Below, in pieces: positions 10,435 through 20,722 of a DNA stretch of 64,000 nucleotides. The notes under the pieces were generated by a model, which saw only the letters and a program-made list of their open reading frames with translations, did not search any database and was not told the origin of the DNA. The stretch lies in contig JACQON010000028.1 in NCBI GenBank assembly GCA_016202545.1, forward strand, positions 62,001-126,000. Reading direction: 5' to 3'. Source of the DNA: Chloroflexota bacterium (lineage in GTDB: Bacteria; Chloroflexota; Dehalococcoidia; Dehalococcoidales; JACQON01). Within the stretch, counting starts at the first letter, position 1. Each line of letters starts with the position of its first letter. Position numbers and translations under genes: made by a program.

Positions 10435-11073
10435 ATGTTAATAAGGGACATCATGACCACGAAGGTGGTCACAGCGCCGAGTCATACTCCCATCAACGAT
10501 GCCAGGAAAATCATGAAGGAAGGTAATTTTCGCCGTCTGCCGGTGGTGGACAACGGTAAGCTGGTAGGCGTGGTCACCGAGGACAGGCTGGAGCGGGTTG
10601 CCCCGAAGACCGGTGCCCCGGTCCTGTGGCAGATTAGTTATCTGGTATCCCATACCACGTTGAGGGATGTCATGGCCAAGAAGGTGGTGACCATCAAGCC
10701 CGACGCCACAGTTGAGCAGGGTGTTGCCCTGGCTCAGCGTACCAGGGTGGGGTCGCTGGTGGTAGTGGAGAAGGGCAAGGTGGTGGGGATTGTCACCACC
10801 AACGATTTTTTCTACCGGATTGTAAACCCTACCCTGGGTGTGGGGGAGCCTGGCATCAGGCTTATCGTGGTTGGGGGAGGAGATGGTAAGGACGCGGAAG
10901 CGGTCATCGGCTGTATCAACCGGCTGGGCATCGGGATAAAGCTGATATGGACGTTGCCTCCTTCCGGTGCCAGCAAGAAAGATATCATCGTCCAACTGGA
11001 TACTGAAGATGCCACCGCAATCATCGGCGCACTGGAGAAGCTGGGTTACTCAGTCGGGATAAGGGCCCGCTAG
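10435..11073 (+). CDS. CBS-domain pair protein with C-terminal ACT-like region
   Basis: IMTTKVVTAPSHTPINDARKIM..., DVMAKKVVTIKPDATVEQG, C-terminal IRLIVVGGGDGKDAEAVIGCINRLGIGIKLIWTL. Confidence 0.8.
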   Translation: MLIRDIMTTKVVTAPSHTPINDARKIMKEGNFRRLPVVDNGKLVGVVTEDRLERVAPKTGAPVLWQISYLVSHTTLRDVMAKKVVTIKPDATVEQGVALAQRTRVGSLVVVEKGKVVGIVTTNDFFYRIVNPTLGVGEPGIRLIVVGGGDGKDAEAVIGCINRLGIGIKLIWTLPPSGASKKDIIVQLDTEDATAIIGALEKLGYSVGIRAR

Positions 11074-11128
11074 TGACCATGGTTCCCCGGCGCGCCGGTT
11101 CAAATTGCTCAACTGGTGGTCACTTTTT
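11072..11128 (+). terminator. Putative intrinsic terminator overlapping the CBS gene stop
   Basis: AGTGACCA (11072) pairs TGGTCACT (11117-11124) followed by T run; internal ccggcgcgccgg. Confidence 0.5.
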
Positions 11129-11151
11129 CGCCACAACGTGTCCAATCTGGT

Positions 11152-11181
11152 TTGCCTTGCAGCTTGAGGATAGGTTATAAT
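11152..11181 (+). promoter_or_regulatory. Promoter of tRNA-Arg
   Basis: TTGCCT - 18 bp - TATAAT ending 6 nt before tRNA 5' end. Confidence 0.6.
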
Positions 11182-11187
11182 TAATTG

Positions 11188-11260
11188 GCCCCTGTAGCTC
11201 AGGCGGATAGAGCACCAGCCTCCGAAGCTGGTTGCGAGCGTTCGAGTCGCTCCAGGGGCG
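11188..11260 (+). tRNA. tRNA-Arg(CCG)
   Basis: GCCCCTG/CAGGGGC acceptor, CCAGC CTCCGAA GCTGG anticodon arm, GAGCG TTCGAGT CGCTC T-arm; no encoded CCA. Confidence 0.95.
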
Positions 11261-11282
11261 CTAAGTGTGGTTGGAGGCCAGG

Positions 11283-11852
11283 ATGATTGGCATGGATGCT
11301 CTTATTGAGATTAGATGGCATGGCCGTGGTGGGCAGGGAGCGGTAACCTCCGCTGAACTGCTGGCACAGGCGGCAATAAGCGAGGGCAAGTACGCTCACG
11401 CCTTCCCCAGCTTTGGGCCGGAACGGAGAGGGGCCCCCGTTTTGGCCTTCGTCCGGGTGAGCAAGAACGAGCCTATCAGGATAAGGGCTGAAATAACCCA
11501 GCCTGATGTGGTGGTGGTGCTCGACCCGGGACTGCTGAGCATTATCAAGGTCACCGCGGGGCTTAAGCCGGGTGGCATAGCGGTGTTCAACACCAGGAAG
11601 TCGGCAGGGCAGCTCAGGCAGGAGCTGGGCATCAGCACGGCGCTGGCAACCGTGGATGCTACCAGAATTGCCCGAGAAGTGCTGGGCGTGCCGATTACCA
11701 ATACCACCATGGTGGGTGCTCTGATAAGAGCTACCGGGGTGGTCGACCTGGAGTCCCTGACAGCACCGATAACGCGGCGCTTCGGCCGGCTGGCGGAAAG
11801 GAACATCAACGCTATGAAGAGGGCCTACGAAGAGACTGTGATAGAGGGGTGA
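11283..11852 (+). CDS. porC: 2-oxoacid (pyruvate):ferredoxin oxidoreductase gamma subunit
   Basis: EIRWHGRGGQGAVTSAELLAQAA...FPSFGPERRGAPV. Confidence 0.9.
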   Translation: MIGMDALIEIRWHGRGGQGAVTSAELLAQAAISEGKYAHAFPSFGPERRGAPVLAFVRVSKNEPIRIRAEITQPDVVVVLDPGLLSIIKVTAGLKPGGIAVFNTRKSAGQLRQELGISTALATVDATRIAREVLGVPITNTTMVGALIRATGVVDLESLTAPITRRFGRLAERNINAMKRAYEETVIEG

Positions 11853-11857
11853 GATAG

Positions 11858-12151
11858 TTGGTCAAATCGGAAAGTGAAATGACCTGGAAAGACCTTGAAG
11901 TCGGCTGTATAGCCACTGAGCCGGGGAGTGCCCGCCGGTATCGCACCGGCGACTGGCGTTCCCAGCGGCCGACCTATGAGTTCAGAAAGTGCATAAAGTG
12001 CGCCCTGTGCCAGATATTCTGCCCCGAGGGGTGCATCAACCAGAATGCCGAGGGGTATTTTGAAGCTGATTTATATTACTGCAAGGGCTGCGGTATTTGC
12101 GCCAGGGAGTGCCCGACAGGGGTGATAACCATGGTTGAGGAGAAAGAATAA
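11858..12151 (+). CDS. porD: 2-oxoacid (pyruvate):ferredoxin oxidoreductase delta subunit (2x[4Fe-4S])
   Basis: CIKCALCQIFCPEGC...YYCKGCGICARECPTGVI. Confidence 0.9.
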   Translation: MVKSESEMTWKDLEVGCIATEPGSARRYRTGDWRSQRPTYEFRKCIKCALCQIFCPEGCINQNAEGYFEADLYYCKGCGICARECPTGVITMVEEKE

Positions 12152-13326
12152 TGGCAATCAAGGTGGGAATGGAGGTGTCGGTGGCAATGGGCGAGATGGT
12201 CAAGCTGGCCAGCGCCGATGTTATTGCCGCCTATCCCATTACGCCGCAGACCCATATCGTTGAGCATCTGGCAGAGCTGGTGGCTGATGGCGAGTTGGAC
12301 GCCGAATTTATCGCCGTTGAGTCTGAGCATTCGGCCATGAGCGCCTGCCTGGGCTCGGCTGCGGTGGGCGCACGGACCTTTACCGCTTCCGCCGGCCAGG
12401 GGCTGGAGCTAATGCATGAGGTGCTCTATGTCGCCTCGGCTATGCGGCTGCCTATAGTGATGGCAGTAGCCAACCGGGCGCTGTCAGCGCCGCTCAGCGT
12501 CTGGGGAGACCACTCAGATGTCATGGCGGTCCGCGATACCGGCTGGATTCAGATGTTCACCGAAAACGGCCAGGAGGTAGTGGACAACACCCTGTGCGCC
12601 TTTCGAATTGCTGAGCACCCCAGGGTATTGCTCCCGCTGATGGTCCATCTGGACGGATTTCATCTGTCGCATATGATTGAGCCGCTGCTTTTGCCTGAGC
12701 AGAGCGAGGTTGACAGGTTTCTGCCGCCTAATAGTTATCCCCTGTCCCTGGACCCCGCCAGGCCGGTGACCATGGGGGACTTCGCTCCGCCGGTCATCTA
12801 TACAGAGACAAAATGGGCACAGGAAGTCAACTTGAGGGCGTCCAAGGAAGTCATCCTTGACTGCTGGAAGGAGTTTGGTGACGCCTTCGGGCGGTATTAC
12901 TCTCCGGTTGAGAGCTATCACTCTGAGGGTGCCAGGGTGCTCCTGCTGACCATGGGAAGCTTCAGCGAGACCGCCATGCTGGCCGTAGACAGCTTGAGAA
13001 GCCAGGGCGTGGATGTGGGGCTGGTCAGGCTCCGGTTGTGGCGTCCGTTCCCCTTTGATGAACTGCGCCAGGCGGTCAAAGAGGCAGAGGTCCTCATTGT
13101 GCTGGATAGGGCTCTCTCCGTTGGTGGACCGGGTGGGCCGGTGTGCTCCGAGGTTAAGGCGGCCTTATACCAGGTTGAACCGAGGCCAAAGGTGGTCAGC
13201 TTTGTCGGCGGTCTGGGCGGCAGGGACATAACCGTGAGCGGGTTTGAAGAGATAATAAAGCGGGGCATGGATATTGCTGAGAAAGGCAGCGCCTCCGAGT
13301 TTGAAATGTTTGGGGTGAGAGAGTAA
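12151..13326 (+). CDS. porA: 2-oxoacid (pyruvate):ferredoxin oxidoreductase alpha subunit
   Basis: VIAAYPITPQTHIVEHLAE...VESEHSAMSACLGSAAVGARTFTASAGQG. Confidence 0.9.
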   Translation: MAIKVGMEVSVAMGEMVKLASADVIAAYPITPQTHIVEHLAELVADGELDAEFIAVESEHSAMSACLGSAAVGARTFTASAGQGLELMHEVLYVASAMRLPIVMAVANRALSAPLSVWGDHSDVMAVRDTGWIQMFTENGQEVVDNTLCAFRIAEHPRVLLPLMVHLDGFHLSHMIEPLLLPEQSEVDRFLPPNSYPLSLDPARPVTMGDFAPPVIYTETKWAQEVNLRASKEVILDCWKEFGDAFGRYYSPVESYHSEGARVLLLTMGSFSETAMLAVDSLRSQGVDVGLVRLRLWRPFPFDELRQAVKEAEVLIVLDRALSVGGPGGPVCSEVKAALYQVEPRPKVVSFVGGLGGRDITVSGFEEIIKRGMDIAEKGSASEFEMFGVRE

Positions 13327-14247
13327 GTGGACAAGCAGACGGTATATATTCCCAGGTTGGCGTCCACCAAGGAGCGATTCGCCCCGGGACACCGGGCTTG
13401 TATCGGCTGCGGCGAGGCGCTGGCGGTAAGGCTGGTGTGCAAGGCGTTGGGAGATAACGTGATTATCGCCAATGCTACCGGCTGCATGGAGATAGTCTCA
13501 TCGCAGCTACCATATACCTCATGGACGGTTCCCTGGATTCACACCCTGTTTGAGAATACGGCCGCGGTGGCTTCCGGCATGGAGTCTGGACTGAAGGCGA
13601 TGAACCGCAAGGGGGTAAAATCGCTGCCCGGTGTTAAGGTGGTGGCTATGGCCGGTGACGGCGGGACTTCTGATATCGGGCTTCAGGCGCTATCGGGGGC
13701 GCTGGAGAGGGGGCATAATTTCCTTTACGTCTGTTTTGACAACGAGGCCTATATGAATACCGGGATTCAGAGGTCATCTTCTACTCCCTACGGGGCTTCT
13801 ACAACCACTTCCCCTGCCGGCAAGGTGAGCGTGGGGAAGTTCAGCTGGAAGAAGAACATGCCCGCCATTGCCGTAGCCCATAACGTCCCCTATGTCGCTA
13901 CCGCCAGCCCGAGCTACTTTAAGGACCTGTTCAGCAAGGTGAAAAAGGCGGTGGCCGTCAATGGCCCGGCCTATCTCCATGTGCTATCGGTGTGCCCGGT
14001 CGGCTGGCGTTCTGCTCCTGAGCTAAGCGTCAGGATGGGCCGGCTGGCGGTGCAGACGGGGATGTTCCCGCTGTATGAGGTGGAGAACGGCAAATATAAG
14101 CTGAGCATGGACCTGCCCAAGCTGAGGCCGGTGGCTGACTATCTCAAGCTGCAGGGAAGGTTCAGGCATCTGACTCAGGACATGATACAGGAGATTCAGC
14201 GCCGTGTAAATGAAGAATACGCCAAGCTCAAGGAGAAGGCAGCATGA
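13327..14247 (+). CDS. porB: 2-oxoacid (pyruvate):ferredoxin oxidoreductase beta subunit (TPP-binding)
   Basis: GHRACIGCGEALAVR...GDGGTSDIGLQALSGALERGHNFLYVCFDNEAYMNTG; GTG start. Confidence 0.9.
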   Translation: MDKQTVYIPRLASTKERFAPGHRACIGCGEALAVRLVCKALGDNVIIANATGCMEIVSSQLPYTSWTVPWIHTLFENTAAVASGMESGLKAMNRKGVKSLPGVKVVAMAGDGGTSDIGLQALSGALERGHNFLYVCFDNEAYMNTGIQRSSSTPYGASTTTSPAGKVSVGKFSWKKNMPAIAVAHNVPYVATASPSYFKDLFSKVKKAVAVNGPAYLHVLSVCPVGWRSAPELSVRMGRLAVQTGMFPLYEVENGKYKLSMDLPKLRPVADYLKLQGRFRHLTQDMIQEIQRRVNEEYAKLKEKAA

Positions 14248-14714
14248 GCGAGCAAGCGACCCGGATATCGGAGAAGGTGTCGGCCATACTGGACAAGTAC
14301 CGTCATGAGGAAGGCATGCTGGTATCCATCCTGCAGGACATACAGGCGGAATACAATCATCTGCCCAAGGATGCCCTGGTTGAAGTCAGCCGGAGACTGG
14401 GGATTCCGCTGACCCAGGTCTACAGCGTGGCCACTTTCTTTAAGGCTTTTAGTTTGACGCCCAGAGGGCGTCACTCCATCCATGTCTGCCTGGGTACTGC
14501 CTGCCATGTCCGGGGCGCGGTGCGAGTCCTGGATGAGGTTGAGCGGGAGCTGGGCATCAAGGCGGGGGAGACTACGGCCGACCTGAAGTATACCCTGGAG
14601 CGGGTCAACTGTGTGGGCGCTTGCGCCCTGGGGCCCATAGTCATAGTTGATGACCAGTTTTCGGGTGAAATGACCATAGACAAGGTCAAGCCGATGTTGA
14701 CCAGCTACGATTAA
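14244..14714 (+). CDS. NuoE/HndA-like [2Fe-2S] subunit
   Basis: [55 protein letters not shown]. Confidence 0.92.
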   Translation: MSEQATRISEKVSAILDKYRHEEGMLVSILQDIQAEYNHLPKDALVEVSRRLGIPLTQVYSVATFFKAFSLTPRGRHSIHVCLGTACHVRGAVRVLDEVERELGIKAGETTADLKYTLERVNCVGACALGPIVIVDDQFSGEMTIDKVKPMLTSYD

Positions 14715-14716
14715 GC

Positions 14717-16591
14717 GTGGAGAAGGAGCAGGGATTGAGCAGGGTAAATTCTGCCAAGGAACTGGAGACACTGAGAAAGGCGATAATCGCCATCAGGGAT
14801 TCCAGCCGGTCTTCGATAGTAGTCTGTGGCGGGACCGGTTGTGTGGCCCTGGGGGCCGAGGGCGTTATTGACGGCCTGCGCCGTGAGATAGAGATGCGTG
14901 GGCTGAACGACAGGGTGGAGCTGAGGGTAACCGGATGCCCCGGTTTCTGTGAGAGAGGGACGCTGGTGGTGGTTGAGCCGGGGAATATCTTCTATCAGGG
15001 GGTGAAGAGCAAGGACGTTGCCGAGATAGTCTCCCGGACGGTGGAGAAGGGCGAGATAATGGAAAGGCTGCTCTACCGCGACCCGAACAACGGCAGCCAG
15101 GCCGTTCAGGAGAGTGAGATACCCTTCTATAAGAAGCAGATGCGTCTTCTGCTGGGCAACAATTCCAGGATTGACCCCACCAAGATAGATGACTACCTGG
15201 CCCTGGGCGGCTACGCAGCCCTGGTCAAGGCACTTTTTCAGATGCAACCGGAGAAGATAATCGGCGAGATAAAGAAGTCCGGGCTGCGGGGGCGCGGCGG
15301 CGGCGGCTTCCCTACCGGCGTCAAGTGGGAGTCATGTCGCCGGGCACATGACGACACCAAGTACGTCATCTGCAACTGTGACGAGGGCGACCCCGGCGCT
15401 TTCATGGACCGGAGCCTGATGGAGGGGAATCCTCACAGCGTGCTGGAAGGGATGCTCATCGGTGCGTACGCCATTGGCGCCCATGAAGGATACATCTATG
15501 TTCGGAATGAGTACCCTCTGGCAGTCAAAAACGCCGGTATAGCTATCAAGCAGGCCGAGGAGTACGGCCTCTTGGGCAAGAATATCCTTGGCTCGGGGTT
15601 CGACTTTACCGTCAAGATAAACCGGGGAGGCGGTGCCTTCATCTGCGGCGAGTCAACGGCGCTGATGGCCTCGTTGGAGGGCAAGGTGGGCGAGCCCAGG
15701 GCGAAATACGTTCATACCGTGGATAAGGGGCTGTGGGAGCGGCCCACCAACCTCAATAACGTAGAGACCTGGGCTAATGTCCCGCTGATAGTGAACCGGG
15801 GTGCCGGATGGTATTCCAAGATAGGCACCAAGGGCAGCAAAGGCACCAAGATATTCTCGCTGGTGGGCAAGATAAATAACACCGGCCTGGTTGAGGTGCC
15901 CATGGGGATGACCCTGAGGGAAATCATCTATGATATCGGCGGCGGGGTCGGCAAGGGCAAAAAGTTCAAGGCGGTCCAGACCGGCGGCCCCTCGGGTGGC
16001 TGCATCCCTGAGAGCCTGCTCGACCTCCCGGTGGACTTCGACGAGCTGACCAAGGTGGGCTCAATGATGGGCTCAGGCGGGATGATAGTCATGGACGAGG
16101 ACACCTGCATGGTGGATATCGCCCGCTACTTCATCAATTTCCTCGAAGGCGAATCATGTGGTAAGTGCGTGCCCTGCCGCGAGGGACTGAAGAGGATGGG
16201 CCAGATATTCACCGGCATCGTCGAGGGGCGCGGTAATGAAGGTGACATAGAACTCCTGGAAGAGATGTCGGCGGCGCTCACCGACGGCTCGCTATGCGGG
16301 TTGGGGCAGACGGCGCCCAATCCGGTGCTGAGCACCATTCGCTATTTCAGGGACGAGTACGAGGCGCATATCAGGGACAAGACATGCCCCGCCGGGGTCT
16401 GCAAGGAGCTGATTACCTATTGTATTGATGATAAGAAGTGCCCCGGCTGCGGTCTGTGCGTCAAGGCTTGCCCAGTGCAGGCCATAACCTTCAAGGGGAA
16501 GAAGGAGCCGGTTATCCTCGACCAGGAGAAATGCGTCAAGTGTGGCATCTGCTATGATGTATGCCGACTTTGTGCCGTGAAAGTACGCTAG
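14717..16591 (+). CDS. NuoF/HndC-like FMN/NAD(H)-binding subunit with N-terminal thioredoxin-like and C-terminal 2x[4Fe-4S] domains
   Basis: [28 protein letters not shown]-type motif [32 protein letters not shown]-terminal [23 protein letters not shown]. Confidence 0.93.
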   Translation: MEKEQGLSRVNSAKELETLRKAIIAIRDSSRSSIVVCGGTGCVALGAEGVIDGLRREIEMRGLNDRVELRVTGCPGFCERGTLVVVEPGNIFYQGVKSKDVAEIVSRTVEKGEIMERLLYRDPNNGSQAVQESEIPFYKKQMRLLLGNNSRIDPTKIDDYLALGGYAALVKALFQMQPEKIIGEIKKSGLRGRGGGGFPTGVKWESCRRAHDDTKYVICNCDEGDPGAFMDRSLMEGNPHSVLEGMLIGAYAIGAHEGYIYVRNEYPLAVKNAGIAIKQAEEYGLLGKNILGSGFDFTVKINRGGGAFICGESTALMASLEGKVGEPRAKYVHTVDKGLWERPTNLNNVETWANVPLIVNRGAGWYSKIGTKGSKGTKIFSLVGKINNTGLVEVPMGMTLREIIYDIGGGVGKGKKFKAVQTGGPSGGCIPESLLDLPVDFDELTKVGSMMGSGGMIVMDEDTCMVDIARYFINFLEGESCGKCVPCREGLKRMGQIFTGIVEGRGNEGDIELLEEMSAALTDGSLCGLGQTAPNPVLSTIRYFRDEYEAHIRDKTCPAGVCKELITYCIDDKKCPGCGLCVKACPVQAITFKGKKEPVILDQEKCVKCGICYDVCRLCAVKVR

Positions 16592-16604
16592 AGGACAGGT
16601 GAAG

Positions 16605-17330
16605 ATGGTCACGTTAACAATCGATGGGCGAGAGGTCAGGGCGGAAGAAGGCAAAGTGCTCCTTGAGGTGGCCAGAGACAATCGAATTGACATACCCGCC
16701 CTGTGCCAGCATGATTCGGTGGCGGCTTACGGGGCTTGCCGCCTGTGCATGGTGGAGATTTCCAGAAAGGGCAGGGAGAAGCTGGTAGCTTCATGCTTGT
16801 ATCCGGCGGAAGAAGGCCTGGTGGTCAAGACTGACTCCCCCAGGGTAATCCACGTCCGCCGCACGGTAACCGAGCTGCTGCTGGCCAGGTGCCCTGATTC
16901 GGAAGTATTGCAGGACCTGGCCAGGAAGCTGGGCATTGAGAGGCCCCGGTTCTCGCTGGAAGAGGGCAACCACAAGTGCATCCTGTGCGCCTTATGCACC
17001 CGTGCCTGCGAGCAGGTGGTTGGCGCCTCGGCCATCAGCCTGGCCAACCGCGGCACCGCGCGGCAGATGGCTACTCCCTTCCATGCCTTTTCCGAAGCTT
17101 GCATTGCCTGTGGTACCTGCGCTGAGATATGTCCCACCAGGGCGATTGATATTAATGACGTTGGGGACACCAGGATAATCGTCATGCCCAACGTGACCAT
17201 GGAGTTCAAACTGAAGCAGTGCAGCGTCTGTGGCAGCTACTGGGCTCCGGAGAGGCAGCTCGAGCATATTATCAGGCAGGCAGGCTTGCCTGATAATGCC
17301 TTTGATAAGTGCCCTGACTGCCGGGACTAA
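16605..17330 (+). CDS. NuoG N-terminal/HndD-N-like Fe-S subunit lacking a catalytic domain
   Basis: [2Fe-2S] CQHDSVAAYGACRLCMVEI, HxxxC CILCALCTRAC, CIACGTCAEICP; C-terminal CSVCGSYW...CPDC. Confidence 0.85.
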   Translation: MVTLTIDGREVRAEEGKVLLEVARDNRIDIPALCQHDSVAAYGACRLCMVEISRKGREKLVASCLYPAEEGLVVKTDSPRVIHVRRTVTELLLARCPDSEVLQDLARKLGIERPRFSLEEGNHKCILCALCTRACEQVVGASAISLANRGTARQMATPFHAFSEACIACGTCAEICPTRAIDINDVGDTRIIVMPNVTMEFKLKQCSVCGSYWAPERQLEHIIRQAGLPDNAFDKCPDCRD

Positions 17331-17363
17331 CCCCCTTTCATGTCACCAGTTAAGGCGTTGTGG

Positions 17364-17369
17364 TATAAT
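17364..17369 (+). promoter_or_regulatory. Extended -10 (TGGTATAAT) of ftsH
   Basis: TGG-TATAAT 8 nt before the first ATG of the ftsH ORF. Confidence 0.5.
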
Positions 17370-17377
17370 AGTCTGGG

Positions 17378-19291
17378 ATGAAACAGAGTCATATGCGCAA
17401 CAGTCTGATATTCATTGCCATACTTATCGGGGCCATGGCCCTTTTTGCTTTTCTTTTGCCGGCGGCCAACAAACCGCTCGAAATTCCCTTGAGCGAAGCC
17501 GTGGCCATGTCCCAGGACAAGGAAGTCAAGGCAATTGAAGTGAAGGGTGATACTCTGACCATCACCAGGATTGATGGCACCAAGCTAAAGACCTTTAAGG
17601 AGAGTTCCGCCACTATATATGACATCCGTGGCCTCGACCTTGAGGGAGTGGTGATTGACATAACGGACTCCTCCGGTTTCAACTGGGGTGGGCTACTGCT
17701 CAACTTTCTGCCTCTACTCTTATTTGGCGGCTTGCTTTTTTTCCTGTTCAGCCGTGCCCGTGGCGTCAATAACCAGGCCATGAGCTTCGGGCGCAGCCGG
17801 GCCCGGATATCGTCCGCGGATAAGCCTACGGTGACCTTTGATGATGTCGCCGGGGTTGAGGAGGCCAAACAGGAGCTGCATGAGGTGGTGGAATTCCTTA
17901 AGTCGCGCGAGAAGTTCCAGACCCTGGGCGCGCGCGTTCCCAAAGGCGTCTTGCTGGTGGGCCCGCCGGGCACAGGCAAGACATTGCTGGCGCGGGCGGT
18001 GGCCGGTGAGGCCGGGGTACCCTTCTTTTCCATAAGCGGTAGCGAGTTTGTCGAGATGTTCGTCGGCGTTGGCGCTTCCAGAGTGCGCGACCTGTTTGAC
18101 CAGGCCAAGCGCAGCGCCCCCTGTATCGTCTTTATTGATGAGATTGACGCCGTCGGTCGCCATCGTGGCTCCGGACTCGGCGGCAGCCATGATGAAAGAG
18201 AGCAGACATTGAACCAGATTCTGGTGGAGATGGACGGCTTTGATACCAACACCAGCGTAATCGTCCTGGCGGCGACTAACCGTCCCGATATACTGGACCC
18301 GGCCCTGCTCCGCCCCGGTCGCTTTGACCGGCGTGTTGTCCTGGACAGGCCGGATGTCACTGGCCGGATTGCTATTCTCAAAGTCCATATCAAAGGCAAG
18401 CCTCTGGACCCCTCGGTCGACCTGGAAGTGCTGGCCAAGCAGACCGCCGGCTTCAGCGGCGCTGACCTGGCCAACCTGGTCAATGAGTCCGCTATCCTGG
18501 CTGCCAGGCGGGGCAAGAAGGTCATCGGCATGGAGGAGATGGAGGAGTCCATCGACCGGGTGATTGCCGGCCCGGAGAGGAAGAGCCGCCGCATCAGCGT
18601 CAGGGAGAAGGAGATTACTGCCTACCATGAGGCGGGACATGCCCTGACGGCCAAGAAATTGCCCAATGCTGACCCTCCGCGTAAGATTACCATAATCCCC
18701 CGCGGCATGGCGCTGGGCTATACCAAGCCCCTTATCGATGACAAGTACATAAAGACGCGCTCTCATTATAACGACGAGCTGGCGATGTTGCTCGGTGGCC
18801 GGGCTGCTGAGGAAATCATCTTTCATGAGATATCAACCGGCGCCCACAGCGATATTAAGGAAGCCACCGCTCTTGCCCGCAGGATGGTGACCGAGTTTGG
18901 TATGAGCGATAAGCTGGGCCCCCGTACTTTCGGGGATAAGCAGGAGATGATATTCCTCGGTCGTGAGATTTCCGAGCAAAAGGACTACGGCGAAAAGATA
19001 GCTGACCTGATTGATGAAGAAATCGACCAGCTTATTGAGAATGCCTATGAAGTTGCCAGGAAGGTACTGACCGAAAACAAGGCAAAACTGGTGCAGATTG
19101 GGGAAGCGCTTATCGCCAGGGAGACCCTGGAGGGTGACGCGCTTGAGGCAATCTTTGCCGAACCGGCACCTTCGCCGGAAACCGCACCGGCAGCGCCCGC
19201 CGCCGTATCAGCGGCGAAACCGGACAAGGCTGCGGCTAAGGCCAAGACCAAGGTCAGGACCGAGCTCAATCAAGCCCCGGCTGCGCCGTAA
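17378..19291 (+). CDS. ftsH: ATP-dependent zinc metalloprotease FtsH
   Basis: [40 protein letters not shown] zinc site. Confidence 0.96.
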   Translation: MKQSHMRNSLIFIAILIGAMALFAFLLPAANKPLEIPLSEAVAMSQDKEVKAIEVKGDTLTITRIDGTKLKTFKESSATIYDIRGLDLEGVVIDITDSSGFNWGGLLLNFLPLLLFGGLLFFLFSRARGVNNQAMSFGRSRARISSADKPTVTFDDVAGVEEAKQELHEVVEFLKSREKFQTLGARVPKGVLLVGPPGTGKTLLARAVAGEAGVPFFSISGSEFVEMFVGVGASRVRDLFDQAKRSAPCIVFIDEIDAVGRHRGSGLGGSHDEREQTLNQILVEMDGFDTNTSVIVLAATNRPDILDPALLRPGRFDRRVVLDRPDVTGRIAILKVHIKGKPLDPSVDLEVLAKQTAGFSGADLANLVNESAILAARRGKKVIGMEEMEESIDRVIAGPERKSRRISVREKEITAYHEAGHALTAKKLPNADPPRKITIIPRGMALGYTKPLIDDKYIKTRSHYNDELAMLLGGRAAEEIIFHEISTGAHSDIKEATALARRMVTEFGMSDKLGPRTFGDKQEMIFLGREISEQKDYGEKIADLIDEEIDQLIENAYEVARKVLTENKAKLVQIGEALIARETLEGDALEAIFAEPAPSPETAPAAPAAVSAAKPDKAAAKAKTKVRTELNQAPAAP

Positions 19292-19475
19292 TTCTGTCAA
19301 CGTAGCCGGTCACATCCGGCGACCCCCGACCGATACCACGATTAAGGTTGCGCAAAGCTATTCTCTTTGGGTATTATTGTTGCACAAGGTGTGCGGATAA
19401 ACAACCGGATTCCGTGTGCACCGCGGGTGAAACGGTATACCTTCGCCTGGCGACAGGTCTGAAGAAGGAGACGCC

Positions 19476-20693
19476 ATGGACGGGCCTCTATCGGGAACCA
19501 GGGTGCTGGCTATATCGCAGTTCATCGCCGGGCCCTTCGGCTCCATGCTCCTGGGGGACATGGGGGCCGAGGTCATCAAGGTTGAGCCGCCGGAGCCGGT
19601 GGCCAACCGGGCCCTTTTCGGTCCCGGCTGCAATGGCGAGAGCTTTTATCATCTGGCCTTTAACCGCAGCAAGAAGAGCATAACCCTCAACCTGTGGACA
19701 GAAGCCGGCCGCCAGGCTTTCTGTGAACTGGTTAGCGTCTCGGACGTGGTCTGGAGCAATCTCCGTCCTCAAGCCATAAAAAATATCGGGGCTGACTACG
19801 CTACGGTGAGCAGGATAAACCCCAGGATTATCGGTTGCTACGTTACCGGCTACGGGCTTTCCGGGCCGTATCGGGACCGTCCCTCCTTTGACATCTGCGG
19901 GCTTGCCATGAGCGGCGTCATGAGCGTCACCGGAGTTCCTGGCGGGCCGCCGCTCAAGCCGGGCGCTCCCATTGGCGACATCATGGCTGGCACGCTGAGT
20001 GCCATGGGGGTCTGCGCCGCCCTTCATCAGCGTGAGCGGACTGGCCAGGGGCAGCTTGTAGACACATCCCTCCTTGATAGCTGTATGGCCACCCTGGTCT
20101 ATGAATTCGCCTACTATTTCTGCTGTGGAATCGTCCCCGGTCCTCTGGGTTCCGGCCATCTTGCCCTGGTCCCCTATAATGCCTACCATACCAAGGAGGG
20201 GTGGATGGTTGTCGGCCCGTCCTGGCCCAGGCTGGCCCGGGTGCTGGGGCTTGACTGGATGATTGACGACTCCAGGTTTTCCACCCCGCAGGCAAGGCTT
20301 CAAAACCGGGAGGAACTTGACCGGATTATCCAGGAAAAGCTGATGGAGGCCACGGCACAGGACTGGTTGGGGCTGATGTATATTGAAGATGTAGCCGCTG
20401 CCCCGGTAAACACTCTGGACAAGACGGCTGCTGACCCCCAGGTGAAGCACCGCAACATGGTGCTGGAGCTTGACCATCCCCTGGGTGGAAAGGTAAAGCT
20501 GGTGGGGAACCCGGTAAAGATGCCGGGCAGCATTGATGATTCCAGCTACTCTCCGCCGCCTACCCTCGGTCAGCACAACGATGAGGTACTGGGTGGCGTT
20601 CTTGGCTATTCCAGGGAGAAAATTGACCGCGTCCTTGAAGAGGGCAAGGCCCATATAGACGAGCTGAGAGAGCACCTGTACAAGCGGCTCTAG
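19476..20693 (+). CDS. CoA-transferase family III (CaiB/BaiF)
   Basis: GPLSGTRVLAISQFIAGPFGSMLLGDMGAEVIKVEPP. Confidence 0.92.
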   Translation: MDGPLSGTRVLAISQFIAGPFGSMLLGDMGAEVIKVEPPEPVANRALFGPGCNGESFYHLAFNRSKKSITLNLWTEAGRQAFCELVSVSDVVWSNLRPQAIKNIGADYATVSRINPRIIGCYVTGYGLSGPYRDRPSFDICGLAMSGVMSVTGVPGGPPLKPGAPIGDIMAGTLSAMGVCAALHQRERTGQGQLVDTSLLDSCMATLVYEFAYYFCCGIVPGPLGSGHLALVPYNAYHTKEGWMVVGPSWPRLARVLGLDWMIDDSRFSTPQARLQNREELDRIIQEKLMEATAQDWLGLMYIEDVAAAPVNTLDKTAADPQVKHRNMVLELDHPLGGKVKLVGNPVKMPGSIDDSSYSPPPTLGQHNDEVLGGVLGYSREKIDRVLEEGKAHIDELREHLYKRL

Positions 20694-20722
20694 TTCGGGG
20701 TTTGTGTCCCGGAATCTTGTCT

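Noticed and set aside
17389-18594. Long antisense ORF (401 aa) inside ftsH
   Set aside because: Opposite a clear, motif-complete FtsH; low-complexity Ser/Arg-rich translation typical of antisense high-GC codons.
19292-19475. 184-nt leader before the CaiB/BaiF gene with a GCGCAAAGCTA word reminiscent of c-di-GMP riboswitches
   Set aside because: I could not form the conserved paired stems or the second consensus motif; a covariance-model scan (Rfam) would be needed and the word alone is weak.
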